Assembly: GCA_902167985.1 (NCBI GenBank)
Contig: CABHNZ010000007.1
Coordinates: 229,054 to 293,053, forward strand
Length of the DNA stretch: 64,000 nt
From: Shinella sp. UYSO24
GTDB lineage: Bacteria; Pseudomonadota; Alphaproteobacteria; Rhizobiales; Rhizobiaceae
Reading direction: 5' to 3'
This document shows positions 19,711-30,057 of this stretch, piece after piece. The notes beneath the pieces were generated by a model. It had not been told where the DNA came from, did not search any database, and saw only the letters and a program-made list of their open reading frames with translations. Made by a program: the position numbers and the translations under genes. Each line of letters begins with the position of its first letter. Position 1 is the first letter of the stretch.

Positions 19711-20991
19711 ATGTCGAGCCCCGCATCCGTTGCCAGAACGGAAGATTTCGCCACCGCCACCGCCCCCACTGAAACAGGCGAGATGGAAAGCCAGTCCCCA
19801 CCACGCTTTCTGGTCAAGGGCACGCCGGCCTTTCGCCGCGCCAGTCTTGCCCTTTCCATGTCCGGCTTCTCCACCTTCGCGCTTCTCTACTGCGTCCAGC
19901 CGTTGATGCCGATCTTCTCGGAGGATTTCGGCGTCAGCCCGGCGGCAAGCTCGCTCTCGCTCTCGCTTTCGACGGGCTTTCTCGCCGTCGCCATCCTATG
20001 CGCGGCCATCGTTTCGGAACGGTTCGGCCGCCGCAACCTGATGTTCTGTTCGATGCTCGGCGCCTCGCTTTGCACCATCGCCTGCGCGCTGGTGTCGGAC
20101 TGGAACATGCTGCTGGTTATCCGCGCAGTGGAAGGTATTCTTCTCGGCGGCGTGCCCGCGGTTGCCATGGCCTATCTCTCGGAAGAGATCGATCCGAAAA
20201 GCCTTGGTGGAGCCATGGGCCTCTACATTGCCGGCAATGCCTTCGGCGGCATGGCGGGCCGGGTCGTGACCGGCATTCTGGCGGAATATCTATCATGGCG
20301 TCCGGCGCTGGCCCTCATGGGGTGCCTCGGCCTTGCCGCAGCCATCGGCTTCTTCCTGCTGCTCCCGCCATCGCGCAATTTCGCCCCGCGCAAGTCGCAT
20401 ATTCGCTATCATGCAGAGGCTTGGGTCGGCCACCTGAAGTCGCCGGCTCTGCCCTATCTCTTCGTTATCGGCTTCGTTCTGATGGGCGCCTTCGTCACCA
20501 TCTATAATTATGCCGGCTTCCGCCTGGTGCAGGCGCCCTACGATCTCGGCCAGACCGAACTTGGCCTGATCTTCACCGTCTATGTCTTCGGCATTTTCGG
20601 CTCATGGATCGCCGGCATTCTGGGAGATCGCTTCGGCCAGTTCGTCGTCCTGCCGATCGGCATTTCCGCGGAATTGGCCGGCGTTCTCCTGACCCTCGGT
20701 TCCGGCCTGCCGCAGATCATCATCGGCATCGTGCTTCTGACCTCGGGCTTCTTCATCGCCCATTCGGTGGCAAGTGCGCTGGTGGGACGCCTGGCGCGCG
20801 GCACCAAGGGCCATGCCTCGGCGCTCTATCTGTTGTCCTACTATCTCGGCTCCAGCGTTGCCGGCTCGATCGGCGGGCATTTCTGGAGCGCCGCCGGCTG
20901 GCCGGGCGTCGTCGGCTTCACTGCCACGCTTCTGGTCATCGGCCTTGCAGCAGGCTTTCAGGCCCGCCGCCTGTCGAAGAGAGCGGCCTGA
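19711..20991 (+). CDS. MFS transporter, YnfM-like
   Basis: A 426-residue inner-membrane major facilitator with 12 predicted hydrophobic segments, intact. It matches the E. coli YnfM pattern closely in my reading: RGTP-like lead-in (VKGTPAFRRASLAL), STFALLYCVQPLMPIFS, SERFGRRNL (motif A), MAYLSEEIDP, GLYIAGNAFGGMAGR, and KGHASALYLLSYYLGSSVAGS. The family is thought to export small molecules; the substrate is unknown. It pairs with the divergent LysR gene. Confidence 0.92.
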   Translation: MSSPASVARTEDFATATAPTETGEMESQSPPRFLVKGTPAFRRASLALSMSGFSTFALLYCVQPLMPIFSEDFGVSPAASSLSLSLSTGFLAVAILCAAIVSERFGRRNLMFCSMLGASLCTIACALVSDWNMLLVIRAVEGILLGGVPAVAMAYLSEEIDPKSLGGAMGLYIAGNAFGGMAGRVVTGILAEYLSWRPALALMGCLGLAAAIGFFLLLPPSRNFAPRKSHIRYHAEAWVGHLKSPALPYLFVIGFVLMGAFVTIYNYAGFRLVQAPYDLGQTELGLIFTVYVFGIFGSWIAGILGDRFGQFVVLPIGISAELAGVLLTLGSGLPQIIIGIVLLTSGFFIAHSVASALVGRLARGTKGHASALYLLSYYLGSSVAGSIGGHFWSAAGWPGVVGFTATLLVIGLAAGFQARRLSKRAA

Positions 20992-21015
20992 CGTCTCCCA
21001 GCCTGACTTCAGTGC

Positions 21016-22608
21016 TTAACGGGCAAGGCCCTGCATGCCGAGCCCACCCAGCGCAAAGAACCCGTCGATGGCATGGATCGGCGAGAGCGCGATGAGATCG
21101 GCAAGAAACGCGTCGGAGGAAAGCGCTTCCTCGATCGCTTCCACTTCGGCCGAGAGCGGCCGGTCGACACGGTAGAAGGCGGCGTGGCGGCGCACCACGT
21201 CATAGACGAGCTTCACCGCGCCGCCCGGCTGATCGCCATGGATATCCATCGCCTGCGCCGCCAGCAGTGCTTCCAGCGCCGCCAATCGTTTGAGTGCTCG
21301 CGTCTGCCGGTCGAAGCGTTCGATGACGAGCGGCAGGAAGGCCGCCTCGTCCTCCATGCCGCCGGCAACCACCAGAGACTGCGCCGAGACCGGATTGGTC
21401 ATCGACAGCACGCGCGAAAAGATCTCGCCGGCGAGCTTGATGATCGGCCCGAAACCGGTGGCGATCGCCCCTTCCGGCACCAGATTGACCGGCAGGTTGC
21501 GCCGCTGGCCATTGCCCATGAGGACGCAGCGGTTGAAGGCATTGCGCGCCGCATGCGCCATGCAGAGCGAGGCCGATTCCAAGAGAACCGTCACATCGAG
21601 CGGCAGCGAGCCGCCGGAGGTCAGCACCCGCCCATCGGCAACGACCGGATTGTCGTCGCTGCGGCCGGTCGCGGCCAGAACCTTGTGGCCGGCCGTCAGC
21701 ACGCTTTCGAAGACGGAGCCGAACACCTGCGCGATCATGCGAAGACTGAGCGGATCCTGCACATGGGTGCCGACCGGCCAGTCCCAGCCTTCGGATGCGG
21801 TGCAGAGCCATTTGCCGATCATCGCTTCCCGCGGCGTGCCCACATGGGTGACGGCAATCCATGGGTCGCGCGAAGCACCCATGGCGCCGGAAGCAGCAAG
21901 CCCGGTGGCAAGCAGCGTGCGCAGCGCCGCAGCAGAAGCCCGCGTGGCTTCGCCGGCCGCAGCAAAGCTCACCGCATTGACGCTGAGCGAGGCAAGGCTG
22001 TCGCGCGGCGCCATGCGGCTCGGCTTGATGCCGGCCCTCTCGAAAGCCTCGGAAGCCGGCAGGCGTTCACCACGATAGACGGCCTCGCCGACACCGGTCA
22101 GCACCGCGCCGATCTGTCCCATCAGGCCGATATCCGCACAGCCGATCGAGCCGGTGCGCCGCACGACGGGAATGACGTCGGCTGCAAGAAGATCGAGATA
22201 GGCCTGAACCAGTTCTGTCGAGCAGCCGACATAGCCCGTCAGCGCCGTGTTGACGCGCATCGCCATCGCATTGCGCACGACGGAGAGCGGAAAGGGTTCG
22301 CCGGTGCCGAAATGATGGGCGCGCACGAGGCCGAGATTGAACTGGTCGAGGTCTTCGCTCGACCATTCGACATCCTTCATCGCGCCGACGCCGGTCGTCG
22401 CGCCATAGACGGGAGCGCCCGCGGCAATCGCGCCTTCCACCACCGCGCGGGCGGCGCGCACGCGCTCCAGACCCTCAGGGTTGGCGGAAATGGCGGCCTT
22501 GCCTTCACCGATCGTCACCAGTTCGGCAAAGCCGATCGGCTGGCCCGACAGTTCGATCGGGATCTTGTCCTGCTGGATATTGTCCTGCGGAAATGTCTCT
22601 TGGCGCAT
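21016..22608 (-). CDS. aromatic amino-acid lyase (histidine ammonia-lyase family) homologue with altered MIO site
   Basis: A 530-residue, intact member of the HAL/PAL fold family. The start at 22608 (MRQETFPQDN) has GAGGAAC just upstream. The catalytic-tyrosine loop is present (VYGATTGVGAM). The loop that should contain the Ala-Ser-Gly triplet forming the MIO cofactor reads GSIG-CAD-IGLM at residues 153-163: Cys157-Ala158-Asp159 replace Ala-Ser-Gly and the loop is one residue shorter. No frame break is near. Without MIO it may not be an ammonia-lyase; it could have a different activity. No other hut gene is nearby. Confidence 0.85.
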   Translation of the reverse strand: MRQETFPQDNIQQDKIPIELSGQPIGFAELVTIGEGKAAISANPEGLERVRAARAVVEGAIAAGAPVYGATTGVGAMKDVEWSSEDLDQFNLGLVRAHHFGTGEPFPLSVVRNAMAMRVNTALTGYVGCSTELVQAYLDLLAADVIPVVRRTGSIGCADIGLMGQIGAVLTGVGEAVYRGERLPASEAFERAGIKPSRMAPRDSLASLSVNAVSFAAAGEATRASAAALRTLLATGLAASGAMGASRDPWIAVTHVGTPREAMIGKWLCTASEGWDWPVGTHVQDPLSLRMIAQVFGSVFESVLTAGHKVLAATGRSDDNPVVADGRVLTSGGSLPLDVTVLLESASLCMAHAARNAFNRCVLMGNGQRRNLPVNLVPEGAIATGFGPIIKLAGEIFSRVLSMTNPVSAQSLVVAGGMEDEAAFLPLVIERFDRQTRALKRLAALEALLAAQAMDIHGDQPGGAVKLVYDVVRRHAAFYRVDRPLSAEVEAIEEALSSDAFLADLIALSPIHAIDGFFALGGLGMQGLAR

Positions 22609-22711
22609 GCGGTTCCTCACTCGCGCCAAGCCTACGGGGACTGGGACGCAAAGGGAATATGCTGCGCCCAGAATATGCTCAGGATGGAATATGCGCCGGG
22701 GTCAAGTCAGG

Positions 22712-24272
22712 TCAGGTCACGATATAGGCGATATAGATCAGCACCAGCGCGATGACCCAGAGCGCCCAGCGGCCGGAGCGGCTGTGGCGGGCCTCCGATT
22801 TGCCGATCGCATCTGCCGTGTCTGCGTCGAAACGCAGGCCGTTTTCGGTCATCTTCATCAGGTCGTGATGGAATTTTTCCGTCTTGGCGGCAATTTCGGG
22901 GGCGGCTTCCGCAAGCTTCACCACCGCCTTCATGCCGTCCTTGAGGTCGGCAACGATACGCTTCGGCCCAAGGTTGTCTTTGATCCATCCGGCAACCACC
23001 GGTTCTGAGGCCTTCCACATATTGAAGCGTGGATCGAGCATGCGCGACACGCCCTCGACGACCACCATCGTCTTTTGCAGAAGGATGAGTTCCGGCCGTG
23101 CCTGCATCTCGAAAAGATCGGTCACTTCGAAGAGGAGTGCTAGAAGACGCGCCATCGAGATCGTTTCGGCCGGCTGGCCGTGGATCGGCTCGCCGATGGC
23201 GCGGATCGCCTGCGCGAAAGCCGCAACGTCATGATGCGCCGGCACGTAACCGGCCTCGAAATGCACTTCGGCCACGCGCATGTAATCGCGGGTAATGAAG
23301 CCGAACAGGATTTCGGCCAGGAACCGCCGTTCCTTCTTCCCGAGCCGCCCGACGATCCCCATGTCGACGGCGACGATCGTGCCGCTTCTGTCGACGAAGA
23401 GATTGCCCGGATGCATGTCGGCATGGAAGAAGCCGTCGCGCAGCGTATGGCGCAGGAAGGACTGGATCAGCGTCTCGGCCAGCTTGACGAGATCGTAGCC
23501 CGCAGCGCGCAGGCCCTCGATATCGTTCATCTTGACGCCGTCGATCCACTCCATGGTGATGACGTCGCGACCGGTGCGTTCCCAGTCGACGGTCGGCACG
23601 CGAAAGCCGGGGTCGTCCTTGGTGTTTTCGGCAATCTCGGAAAGGGCCGCTGCCTCGAGGCGCAGGTCCATTTCCATCTTGGTCGTCTGTTCGAGCGTGC
23701 GGGTGACTTCCACCGGCTTTAGACGCCGGCTCGACGGCAGGAACCGTTCCTGCAGATGCGAGAGGAGATACTGTCCCTCGATATCATGGGCGAAACGCTG
23801 GCGGATCCCCGGCCGGATGACCTTGACCGCGACCTTGCGATTATCGACCACACAAGGATGAACCTGCGCGATCGAGGCGGCCGCGATCGGCTCACCGAAG
23901 GACGTGTAGAGCTCGTCCACCTTGCGCCCGAGCGAGGCTTCGATGGCGCTGCGGGCGGCATCCGTCGGGAAAAAGGCCATGCGGTCCTGCAACAGCGCCA
24001 GATCGACGGCCCAGTCGACGCCGACGACATCTGGGCGGGTTGCCAGGAACTGGCCGATCTTCACATAGGAAGGCCCGAGACGATCGACGGCGCGCGCCAG
24101 TCTTTCGGCGCGCTTCTGCTTCAGCGCCTTCTTGCTGGCAAATGGCTGGATCAGCGATTTCATCAGTCCGACAAAGGCCGGAAGGCCCTCGGTCGCATGT
24201 CGGAGACCACGCCCTCGCGCACGAGAACCCAGCCGACGCGGGCAAGCCGCAGGTAGCGCCGATTGTGCTCAT
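22712..24272 (-). CDS. ubiB: UbiB/ABC1 family protein for ubiquinone biosynthesis (two frame breaks near the N terminus)
   Basis: Atypical protein-kinase-like ATPase needed for ubiquinone synthesis. It has the KxGQ motif region (YVKIGQFLATRPD), an alanine-rich loop (AAASIAQVH), the FHADMHPGN loop and the metal-binding VDMGIVG. Two C-terminal hydrophobic stretches (VIALVLIYIAYIV) anchor it in the membrane. Start at 24272, one base past the ubiE stop region, so ubiE-ubiB are coupled. Breaks near 24265 (before NRRYLRLARVGW) and near 24200 (before EGLPAFVGLMKS) each need one base, giving 520 codons. The very N terminus is therefore uncertain. Confidence 0.92.
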
Positions 24273-24276
24273 GCGG

Positions 24277-25053
24277 TCAGAGTTTCCAGCCCGAATGCAG
24301 GGCCGCAATGCCGCCGGTATAATTGGTGTAGCTCACGCGCGAAAAACCGGCCTCGCGGATCATCGCGGCAAAGTTTTCCTGATTGGGGAATTTGCGGATC
24401 GATTCCACCAGATACTGGTAGGGCTCCGCATCGCCGGTAATCATCTTGCCGAAACGCGGGATCGCCTTGAACGACCATTCCTCATAGACCTTTTCGAGGA
24501 AGGGCATTTCCACCTCGGAAAACTCCAGAACCAGAAGCCGCCCGCCGCGCTTCAGCACGCGATAGGCTTCCTTCAGGGCAACGTCGATGCGCGGCACGTT
24601 GCGGATGCCGAAGGCGACCGTATAGGCGTCGAAGGAATTGTTCTCGAAGGGCAGTTCTTCCGCATTCGCCTCGACGAAATCGAGATTGTCGGAGAGCTTC
24701 TTCTTGGCGGCGCGCTCGGCGCCGACGGCCAGCATCGAGCCGTTGATGTCGAGAACCGTCGTATGCGCCTTGCGGCCGGAAGCCTCGACGATGCGAAACG
24801 CGATATCGCCCGTGCCGCCGGCAACATCGAGCGTCTTGTAGGTATCGTCCTTGCGCGGGTTGAGGGCTGCGATCATCGCATCCTTCCAGACCCGGTGCAT
24901 GCCGGCCGACATCACGTCATTCATCACGTCATAGCGCTTGGCCACCTTATGGAATACGTCATTGACGAGGCCCTGCTTTTCGCCCTCTGCCACCTGGCGG
25001 AAGCCGTAGGATGTTTCCATGCCGCCTTCGGCGCTGGTGCGGGCTTCGGTCAT
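24277..25053 (-). CDS. ubiE: demethylmenaquinone/2-methoxy-6-polyprenyl-1,4-benzoquinol methyltransferase
   Basis: SAM-dependent C-methyltransferase of ubiquinone synthesis, 258 residues, intact. UbiE signatures are clear: [19 protein letters not shown], the SAM loop [12 protein letters not shown] and the C-terminal [20 protein letters not shown]. It precedes ubiB in the same transcript, so two quinone genes are made together. The start at 25053 is 152 bp from the divergent mutM start. Confidence 0.97.
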   Translation of the reverse strand: MTEARTSAEGGMETSYGFRQVAEGEKQGLVNDVFHKVAKRYDVMNDVMSAGMHRVWKDAMIAALNPRKDDTYKTLDVAGGTGDIAFRIVEASGRKAHTTVLDINGSMLAVGAERAAKKKLSDNLDFVEANAEELPFENNSFDAYTVAFGIRNVPRIDVALKEAYRVLKRGGRLLVLEFSEVEMPFLEKVYEEWSFKAIPRFGKMITGDAEPYQYLVESIRKFPNQENFAAMIREAGFSRVSYTNYTGGIAALHSGWKL

Positions 25054-25205
25054 GGCTCTTGATCCTTCGTATCCAGTCGTGGCGGACGATAGCGAAAGCG
25101 TCTTGTCATCGCTATCTGTGGCAGCGCAATAAACATTAGGCGCGACCTTCTGCTTGGGTCTATAGACCAGCTGAGCGGTCGGCGAAACAGGAAGTTAGGA
25201 ACATC

Positions 25206-26082
25206 ATGCCCGAATTGCCAGAGGTGGAAACCGTTCGCCGCGGACTGGCGCCGACGATGGAGGATGCGCTGATTGGCGAACTCGTCCTCAACCGGGCCGA
25301 TCTGCGCTTTCCGCTGCCGGAAGGGCTTTCCGATATTGCCCGCGGACGGCGCATCATGGCGCTCGGCCGCCGCGCCAAATATCTGCTGATTGATCTCGAA
25401 GACGACCTGACGATCATCAGCCATCTCGGCATGTCAGGCTCCTTCCGCATCGAGGAAGAGGAGATCGGCGAATTCCATCATCCGCGCTCGAAAGATGCCA
25501 AACACGATCACGTCATTTTCTTCATCGAGAAGGACGGTGTGAAGAAGCGCGTCATCTATAATGACCCGCGCCGCTTCGGCTTCATGCATTTGTGGAAGCG
25601 CAGCGAACTCGATCTCTATCCGGCCTTTGCGTCCTCGGCCCCGAGCCGACCGGCAATGCGCTGGATGCCGATTATCTCGCCACCCGCCTTGCCGGCAAGC
25701 GCAGCCGCTGAAGGGCGCGCTGCTCGACCAGTCGGTGATTGCCGGTCTCGGCAATATCTATGTCTGCGAGGCGCTGTGGCGCTCGCATCTGTCGCCGAAA
25801 CGCGCCTCCGGCACGCTGGTGACGAAGACCGGCCGACCCAAGGCCGAGCTGCTGCGGCTGACGGAAAATATCCGTGCCGTGATTGCCGATGCGATTGCCG
25901 CCGGCGGCTCGTCGCTCAAGGATCATATCCAGGCGGATGGCTCGCTCGGCTATTTCCAGCATTCCTTCTCCGTCTATGACAGGGAAGGCAAGGAATGCCG
26001 GACAGAAGGCTGTGGCGGCACCATCGCCCGCATGGTGCAGTCGGGCCGCTCGACATTCTATTGCCCAAGCTGCCAGAAGTAA
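25206..26082 (+). CDS. mutM: formamidopyrimidine-DNA glycosylase (two frame breaks)
   Basis: Base-excision repair enzyme removing 8-oxoguanine and formamidopyrimidines. The catalytic N-terminal Pro-Glu ([14 protein letters not shown]) fixes the start at 25206. Other marks are [22 protein letters not shown], the helix-two-turn-helix region [12 protein letters not shown], and a C-terminal zinc finger with four Cys (CRTEGC and YCPSC). Breaks near 25633 (before [15 protein letters not shown]) and near 25706 (before PLKGALLDQ) each need one C; the repaired protein is 292 residues, as expected. Confidence 0.95.
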
Positions 26083-26124
26083 CGGCGTCCAGACAGAGAA
26101 CGGTACGAACGAAGGAGGACAGGG

Positions 26125-26913
26125 ATGGACTACGAAACATTGCTCACCGAGAAGCGGGCCGCTGAAACGGGGAGCTCAGTCGCACTGGTGACGCTCAATC
26201 GCCCCAAGGCGCTGAATGCCCTGAACTCGGTGATGATGCGCGAGCTGACCGGCCTTCTGAAGTCGCTGGACGAGGATGCGGAAATCGGCGCCATCGTTCT
26301 GACCGGCTCGGAAAAGGCCTTTGCCGCCGGTGCCGACATCAAGGAAATGCAGCCGCTCGAATTTGCCGATGCCTATCTGTCCGATTTCATCTCCGGCTGG
26401 GATGCGGTGGCTTCAGTCCGCAAGCCGATCATCGCGGCCGTTTCCGGCTTTGCGCTCGGCGGCGGCTGCGAGCTGGCAATGATGGCCGATATCATGATCG
26501 CCTCGGAAACCGCGAAATTCGGCCAGCCGGAAATCACGCTGGGCATCATTCCGGGCCTTGGCGGCTCGCAGCGCCTCACAAGGGCGATCGGCAAGGCAAA
26601 GGCGATGGACCTCGTCCTGACCGGCCGGATGATGGATGCGGCGGAAGCGGAGCGGGCGGGGTTGGCATCGCGTGTGGTGGCGCCCGAGCGGCTTCTGGAC
26701 GAGGCGCTTGACGTGGCGGCAAGGATCGCCTCGCTGTCGCGCCCCTCGGTGCTGATGGCCAAGGAGGCCGTCAACCGCGCCTTCGAGACCACGCTTGCCG
26801 AGGGCCTGCGGTTCGAGCGCCGCGCCTTCCAGTCGCTCTTTGCCACGCAGGACCAGAAGGAAGGCATGGCGGCCTTTATCGAGAAGCGCCGCCCGGACTT
26901 CGGGCATCGCTGA
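26125..26913 (+). CDS. enoyl-CoA hydratase
   Basis: A 262-residue crotonase-fold enzyme, intact, with a strong ribosome site (AAGGAGG, 26112-26118). The oxyanion-hole loops are AAGADIKEM and [14 protein letters not shown]; the two active-site glutamates follow as usual (GGGCELA and [13 protein letters not shown]). This is the mitochondrial-type short-chain enoyl-CoA hydratase of fatty-acid beta-oxidation. It starts 42 bp after mutM and may share its transcript. Confidence 0.93.
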   Translation: MDYETLLTEKRAAETGSSVALVTLNRPKALNALNSVMMRELTGLLKSLDEDAEIGAIVLTGSEKAFAAGADIKEMQPLEFADAYLSDFISGWDAVASVRKPIIAAVSGFALGGGCELAMMADIMIASETAKFGQPEITLGIIPGLGGSQRLTRAIGKAKAMDLVLTGRMMDAAEAERAGLASRVVAPERLLDEALDVAARIASLSRPSVLMAKEAVNRAFETTLAEGLRFERRAFQSLFATQDQKEGMAAFIEKRRPDFGHR

Positions 26914-27018
26914 TCGGCATGCGGGATATGGCCGCCATCCGGCGGAAGATTCTGTGGCGCAAGGCTTGTCCGAAATGACGCAAGAACCTTTGGGACCAGA
27001 ATCTCCCGAGAATCTGCG

Positions 27019-27047
27019 TTGACTGACACGGGTATTCCGGCTATATG
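27019..27047 (+). promoter_or_regulatory. sigma-70-type promoter of rpsT
   Basis: TTGACT (27019-27024) and TATATG (27042-27047) are separated by exactly 17 bases. Transcription would begin near 27054, giving rpsT a leader of about 118 bases. It is the clearest vegetative promoter in the window. Confidence 0.8.
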
Positions 27048-27171
27048 CCCGCCCACAGTTGGGAAAGCCAGATCACGGCTTCCTCTATTGCTCCCGAATT
27101 GCTGAAGGACTAGGTCGCGAGACCAGCGCGGCAACGGCGGAGTTTTGGTTCGAATTCGTAGAGAGGCAGAT

Positions 27172-27438
27172 ATGGCCAATACAACTTCGGCGAAAAAGGC
27201 GACCCGCAAGATCGCACGCCGTACTGCAGTCAACAAGTCGCGCCGTTCGCGCGTCCGTGGCTTCATCCGCAAGGTTGAAGAAGCGATCGCAACGGGTGAC
27301 GTTGCAGTCGCAGCGGCCGCTCTGAAGGCAGCTCAGCCGGAGATCGCACGCGCCGCCACCAAGGGCGTCCTGCACAGCAACACGGCATCCCGCAAGGTGT
27401 CGCGTCTGGCAGCCCGCGTGAAGGCTCTTTCGGCCTGA
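27172..27438 (+). CDS. rpsT: 30S ribosomal protein S20
   Basis: An 88-residue, lysine- and arginine-rich protein of the small ribosomal subunit ([33 protein letters not shown]). The ATG at 27172 is preferred because it gives the standard S20 N terminus and GAGAGGCAG precedes it. The gene has its own promoter at 27019 and a strong terminator at 27468, so it is monocistronic. rpsT upstream of dnaA is the usual rhizobial arrangement. Confidence 0.98.
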   Translation: MANTTSAKKATRKIARRTAVNKSRRSRVRGFIRKVEEAIATGDVAVAAAALKAAQPEIARAATKGVLHSNTASRKVSRLAARVKALSA

Positions 27439-27467
27439 TATAGCCGAATTTTAATTCGCCGTTTGAA

Positions 27468-27492
27468 GCCTGGTCTCGCGACCGGGCTTTTT
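27468..27492 (+). terminator. rho-independent terminator after rpsT
   Basis: An 8-bp stem (GCCTGGTC with GACCGGGC, one G:U pair), a TCGC tetraloop and a TTTTT run. Confidence 0.9.
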
Positions 27493-28351
27493 GCGATTCT
27501 GCTTTCAAAGCATTTCCTTATCCGGCTCATTGAAGTTTTCATGTCGTCGGCGTGACAGAAAAAATCCTTTTAAAACAATTAATTGCGTGAGGTGACTTAA
27601 TGTTGCCCCGGCATTTTGGCCGCTCCCGGCACTCGCATTACGAGTCAAGGATTTTTTTATTTTTCGCCAAAATGGACAGGTTCGGACAAGCCTGAAATTG
27701 AATCCCATTGATTCAAAAGCGATTCTCCGCGAGCCCCTCACGGCCATTCAAATCCTGTCCCATGAGTCAACGGCTGGCCATTAATTTTGCGTAAAATTCA
27801 CCATTGATCTCGGCAATCGATCCTGCCTAAATGGCCTCCAGCAAGGGGCTCGGGACACTTTTCCAGAAGGTTGCCATCCACGGTCTGTCGAAGACTGTGC
27901 GGTAAACTTTTGTCTCTTGCGACGGGTCGAGTATCACCCGTTTCCCATATACCTACGGTTGCACTTCGGATTGTGGCATTTCCGGAGACGGCCGTCTTGC
28001 GTCCATACTGAGCCGGCTCAGCGTCAGATGATGCTGACGTTGAAAGACGAGGGCCGGGGAAAGACGAGGCAGGTAAGACCGGGTCGGGAACGAACCGGGC
28101 ATGGGTAATAGTTTCGAACTGTCCATGATGAGGATGGGTTGGTTCGAAAGCGCGGAGTGGCTTCCGCTGGTCGGTCCTAGACGAGGAGGGCCTGCCAATG
28201 TCCGTGATCGCCAAAAGCGATGACGGGCGACGAAATGGGGACGGGCGGCGACGGTTCTCGATGAACGGGAATGGTTAGCCTTTGCCTTGAACAGAAGTTT
28301 GCTCTGGCGGCGAAAAGAACCGCCAGGCTCGATAAAAAAGGCGGCGAAACT
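27493..28351. promoter_or_regulatory. long dnaA leader with GANTC cluster and palindromes
   Basis: 859 bp without a convincing gene. The first 300 bp are AT-rich and carry six GANTC sites (first bases 27495, 27642, 27700, 27710, 27721, 27764), five of them within 127 bp; GANTC is the CcrM methylation site of alphaproteobacteria and regulates dnaA in Caulobacter. TTAA-N7-TAAA at 27781-27795 is a 7/8 match to a CtrA box. Further down are a perfect 14-bp palindrome CTGAGCCGGCTCAG (28008-28021) and a CGTCAG/CTGACG hairpin (28022-28039). No clear DnaA box (TTATCCACA) was seen, so I do not call an origin. Confidence 0.6.
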
Positions 28352-29940
28352 ATGCAGATGAATACCGTATCAGTCCGTGCGACGGGACATGATGGTCAGG
28401 CGCGGGAAGAGTTGGATTCAGTTTGCTCCCAGGCGGCAGGGGATACTTCGGAAATGAAGCATGATGCTCTTTTTGAGCGATTCAGCGCCCGTCTGCGTGC
28501 GCAGGTCGGTCAGGACGTATTCCAGAGCTGGTTTGCCCGGCTCAAGCTCCACTCGATGTCGAAGAGCGTCGTTCGGCTGACCGTTCCGACCACGTTCCTC
28601 AAGTCGTGGATCAACAACCGTTACCTCGAGCTCATCACCAGCATTCTGCAGGCGGAAGACCCGGAAATCCTGAAGGTCGAAATCCTGGTGCGCAGCGCAA
28701 GCCGCAGCATCAAGCCGGCCACGTCCGCCGACCAGCGCCCGTCGGTTTCCGACACGCGCCCGCCGCCTCCACCACCTATCCCCGCTCGCAGGCTCCGCGT
28801 GAGATCGGCCGCGAAATCGGCAAGATCGCCGCTTTCCCGAGCCAGCCTGCAGCCGCCCCGGCGCGTGCCGCCTCGCAGCAGGGCCCGCTGTTCGGCTCGC
28901 CGCTCGACAGCCGCTATACCTTTGATACCTTTATCGAAGGCGCGTCTAACCGTGTGGCTCTCGCCGCTGCCCGCACCATTGCGGAAGCCGGTGCCGGCGC
29001 CGTGCGCTTCAACCCGCTCTTCATCCATTCGGGCGTCGGTCTCGGCAAGACCCACCTGCTTCAGGCGATTGCCAATGCCGCCGTCGGCAGCGCCCGCAAT
29101 CCGCGCGTCGTCTACCTGACCGCCGAATATTTCATGTGGCGTTTCGCAACCGCGATCCGCGACAATGATGCATTGACGCTCAAGGATAGCCTGCGCAATA
29201 TCGATCTGCTCATCATCGACGACATGCAGTTCCTGCAGGGCAAGATGATCCAGAACGAATTCTGCCATCTCCTGAACATGCTGCTCGACAGCGCCAAGCA
29301 GGTTGTCGTTGCCGCCGACCGCGCGCCTTGGGAACTGGAATCGCTCGATCCGCGCGTTCGTTCGCGTCTTCAGGGTGGCGTTGCCATCGAAGTCGAGGCG
29401 CCGGATTACGACATGCGTCTGGAAATGCTGCAGGGCCGTCTCGACGTTGCCCGTCAGGACGATCCGTCGCTGTCGATCGAGCCCGAGATCCTCAACCACG
29501 TTGCCCGCTCGATCACCGCCAGCGGCCGCGAACTGGAAGGCGCCTTCAACCAGCTTCTCTTCCGCCGCTCCTTCGAGCCGTCGCTGTCGATCGATCGCGT
29601 CGATGAGCTTCTGGCTCATCTGGTCGGTGCCGGCGAAGCCAAGCGCGTCCGCATCGAGGATATCCAGCGCATCGTCGCCCGCCATTATAACGTCTCGCGC
29701 CAGGAACTGGTGTCGAACCGTCGTACCCGCGTCATCGTCAAGCCGCGCCAGATCGCCATGTATCTGTCGAAGACGCTGACGCCGCGCTCCTTCCCGGAAA
29801 TCGGCCGTCGCTTCGGCGGTCGTGACCACACAACGGTTCTGCATGCGGTGCGCAAGATCGAGGAACTGATCTCCGGCGATGCCAAGCTCGGCCACGAGAT
29901 CGAGCTTCTCAAGCGCCTGATCAACGAGAACAACGCCTGA
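28352..29940 (+). CDS. dnaA: chromosomal replication initiator protein DnaA (one frame break)
   Basis: AAA+ initiator that opens oriC. Domain I is near the N terminus ([30 protein letters not shown]), a variable proline-rich linker follows, then the AAA+ core with [10 protein letters not shown] (Walker A) and [10 protein letters not shown] (Walker B), and domain IV with the DNA-binding signature [15 protein letters not shown]. The frame breaks inside the poorly conserved linker (between about 28745 and 28790, most likely near 28762); one added base joins both halves to 529 residues. Start [10 protein letters not shown] at 28352; the second ATG (28358) is possible. A terminator follows at 29962. 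Confidence 0.95.
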
Positions 29941-29961
29941 CGCAAATTGGCAGATAAAAGA

Positions 29962-29996
29962 AGAGGCCGGGGCATATGCTCCGGCCTCTTTCGCTT
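29962..29996 (+). terminator. rho-independent terminator after dnaA
   Basis: A perfect 9-bp stem AGAGGCCGG/CCGGCCTCT closes a 10-base loop (29962-29989) and is followed by a T-rich tail (TTCGCTTT). Confidence 0.85.
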
Positions 29997-30057
29997 TCAG
30001 ACTGTGCGGAGCAGCACGCCGAAAGATCGGCCGGCGCTTCGGGAAAATGGATAGGGC

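Noticed and set aside
27570..27582. Two TTAA words as a CtrA box
   Set aside because: The spacer is 5 bases rather than 7.
27798..28214. A 138-codon minus-strand frame in the dnaA leader
   Set aside because: TTG start without a ribosome site, proline/serine-rich random-looking protein, overlaps palindromes.
27493..28351. Chromosomal origin next to dnaA
   Set aside because: No DnaA boxes matching TTATCCACA were seen, and in rhizobia oriC is usually near hemE rather than dnaA.
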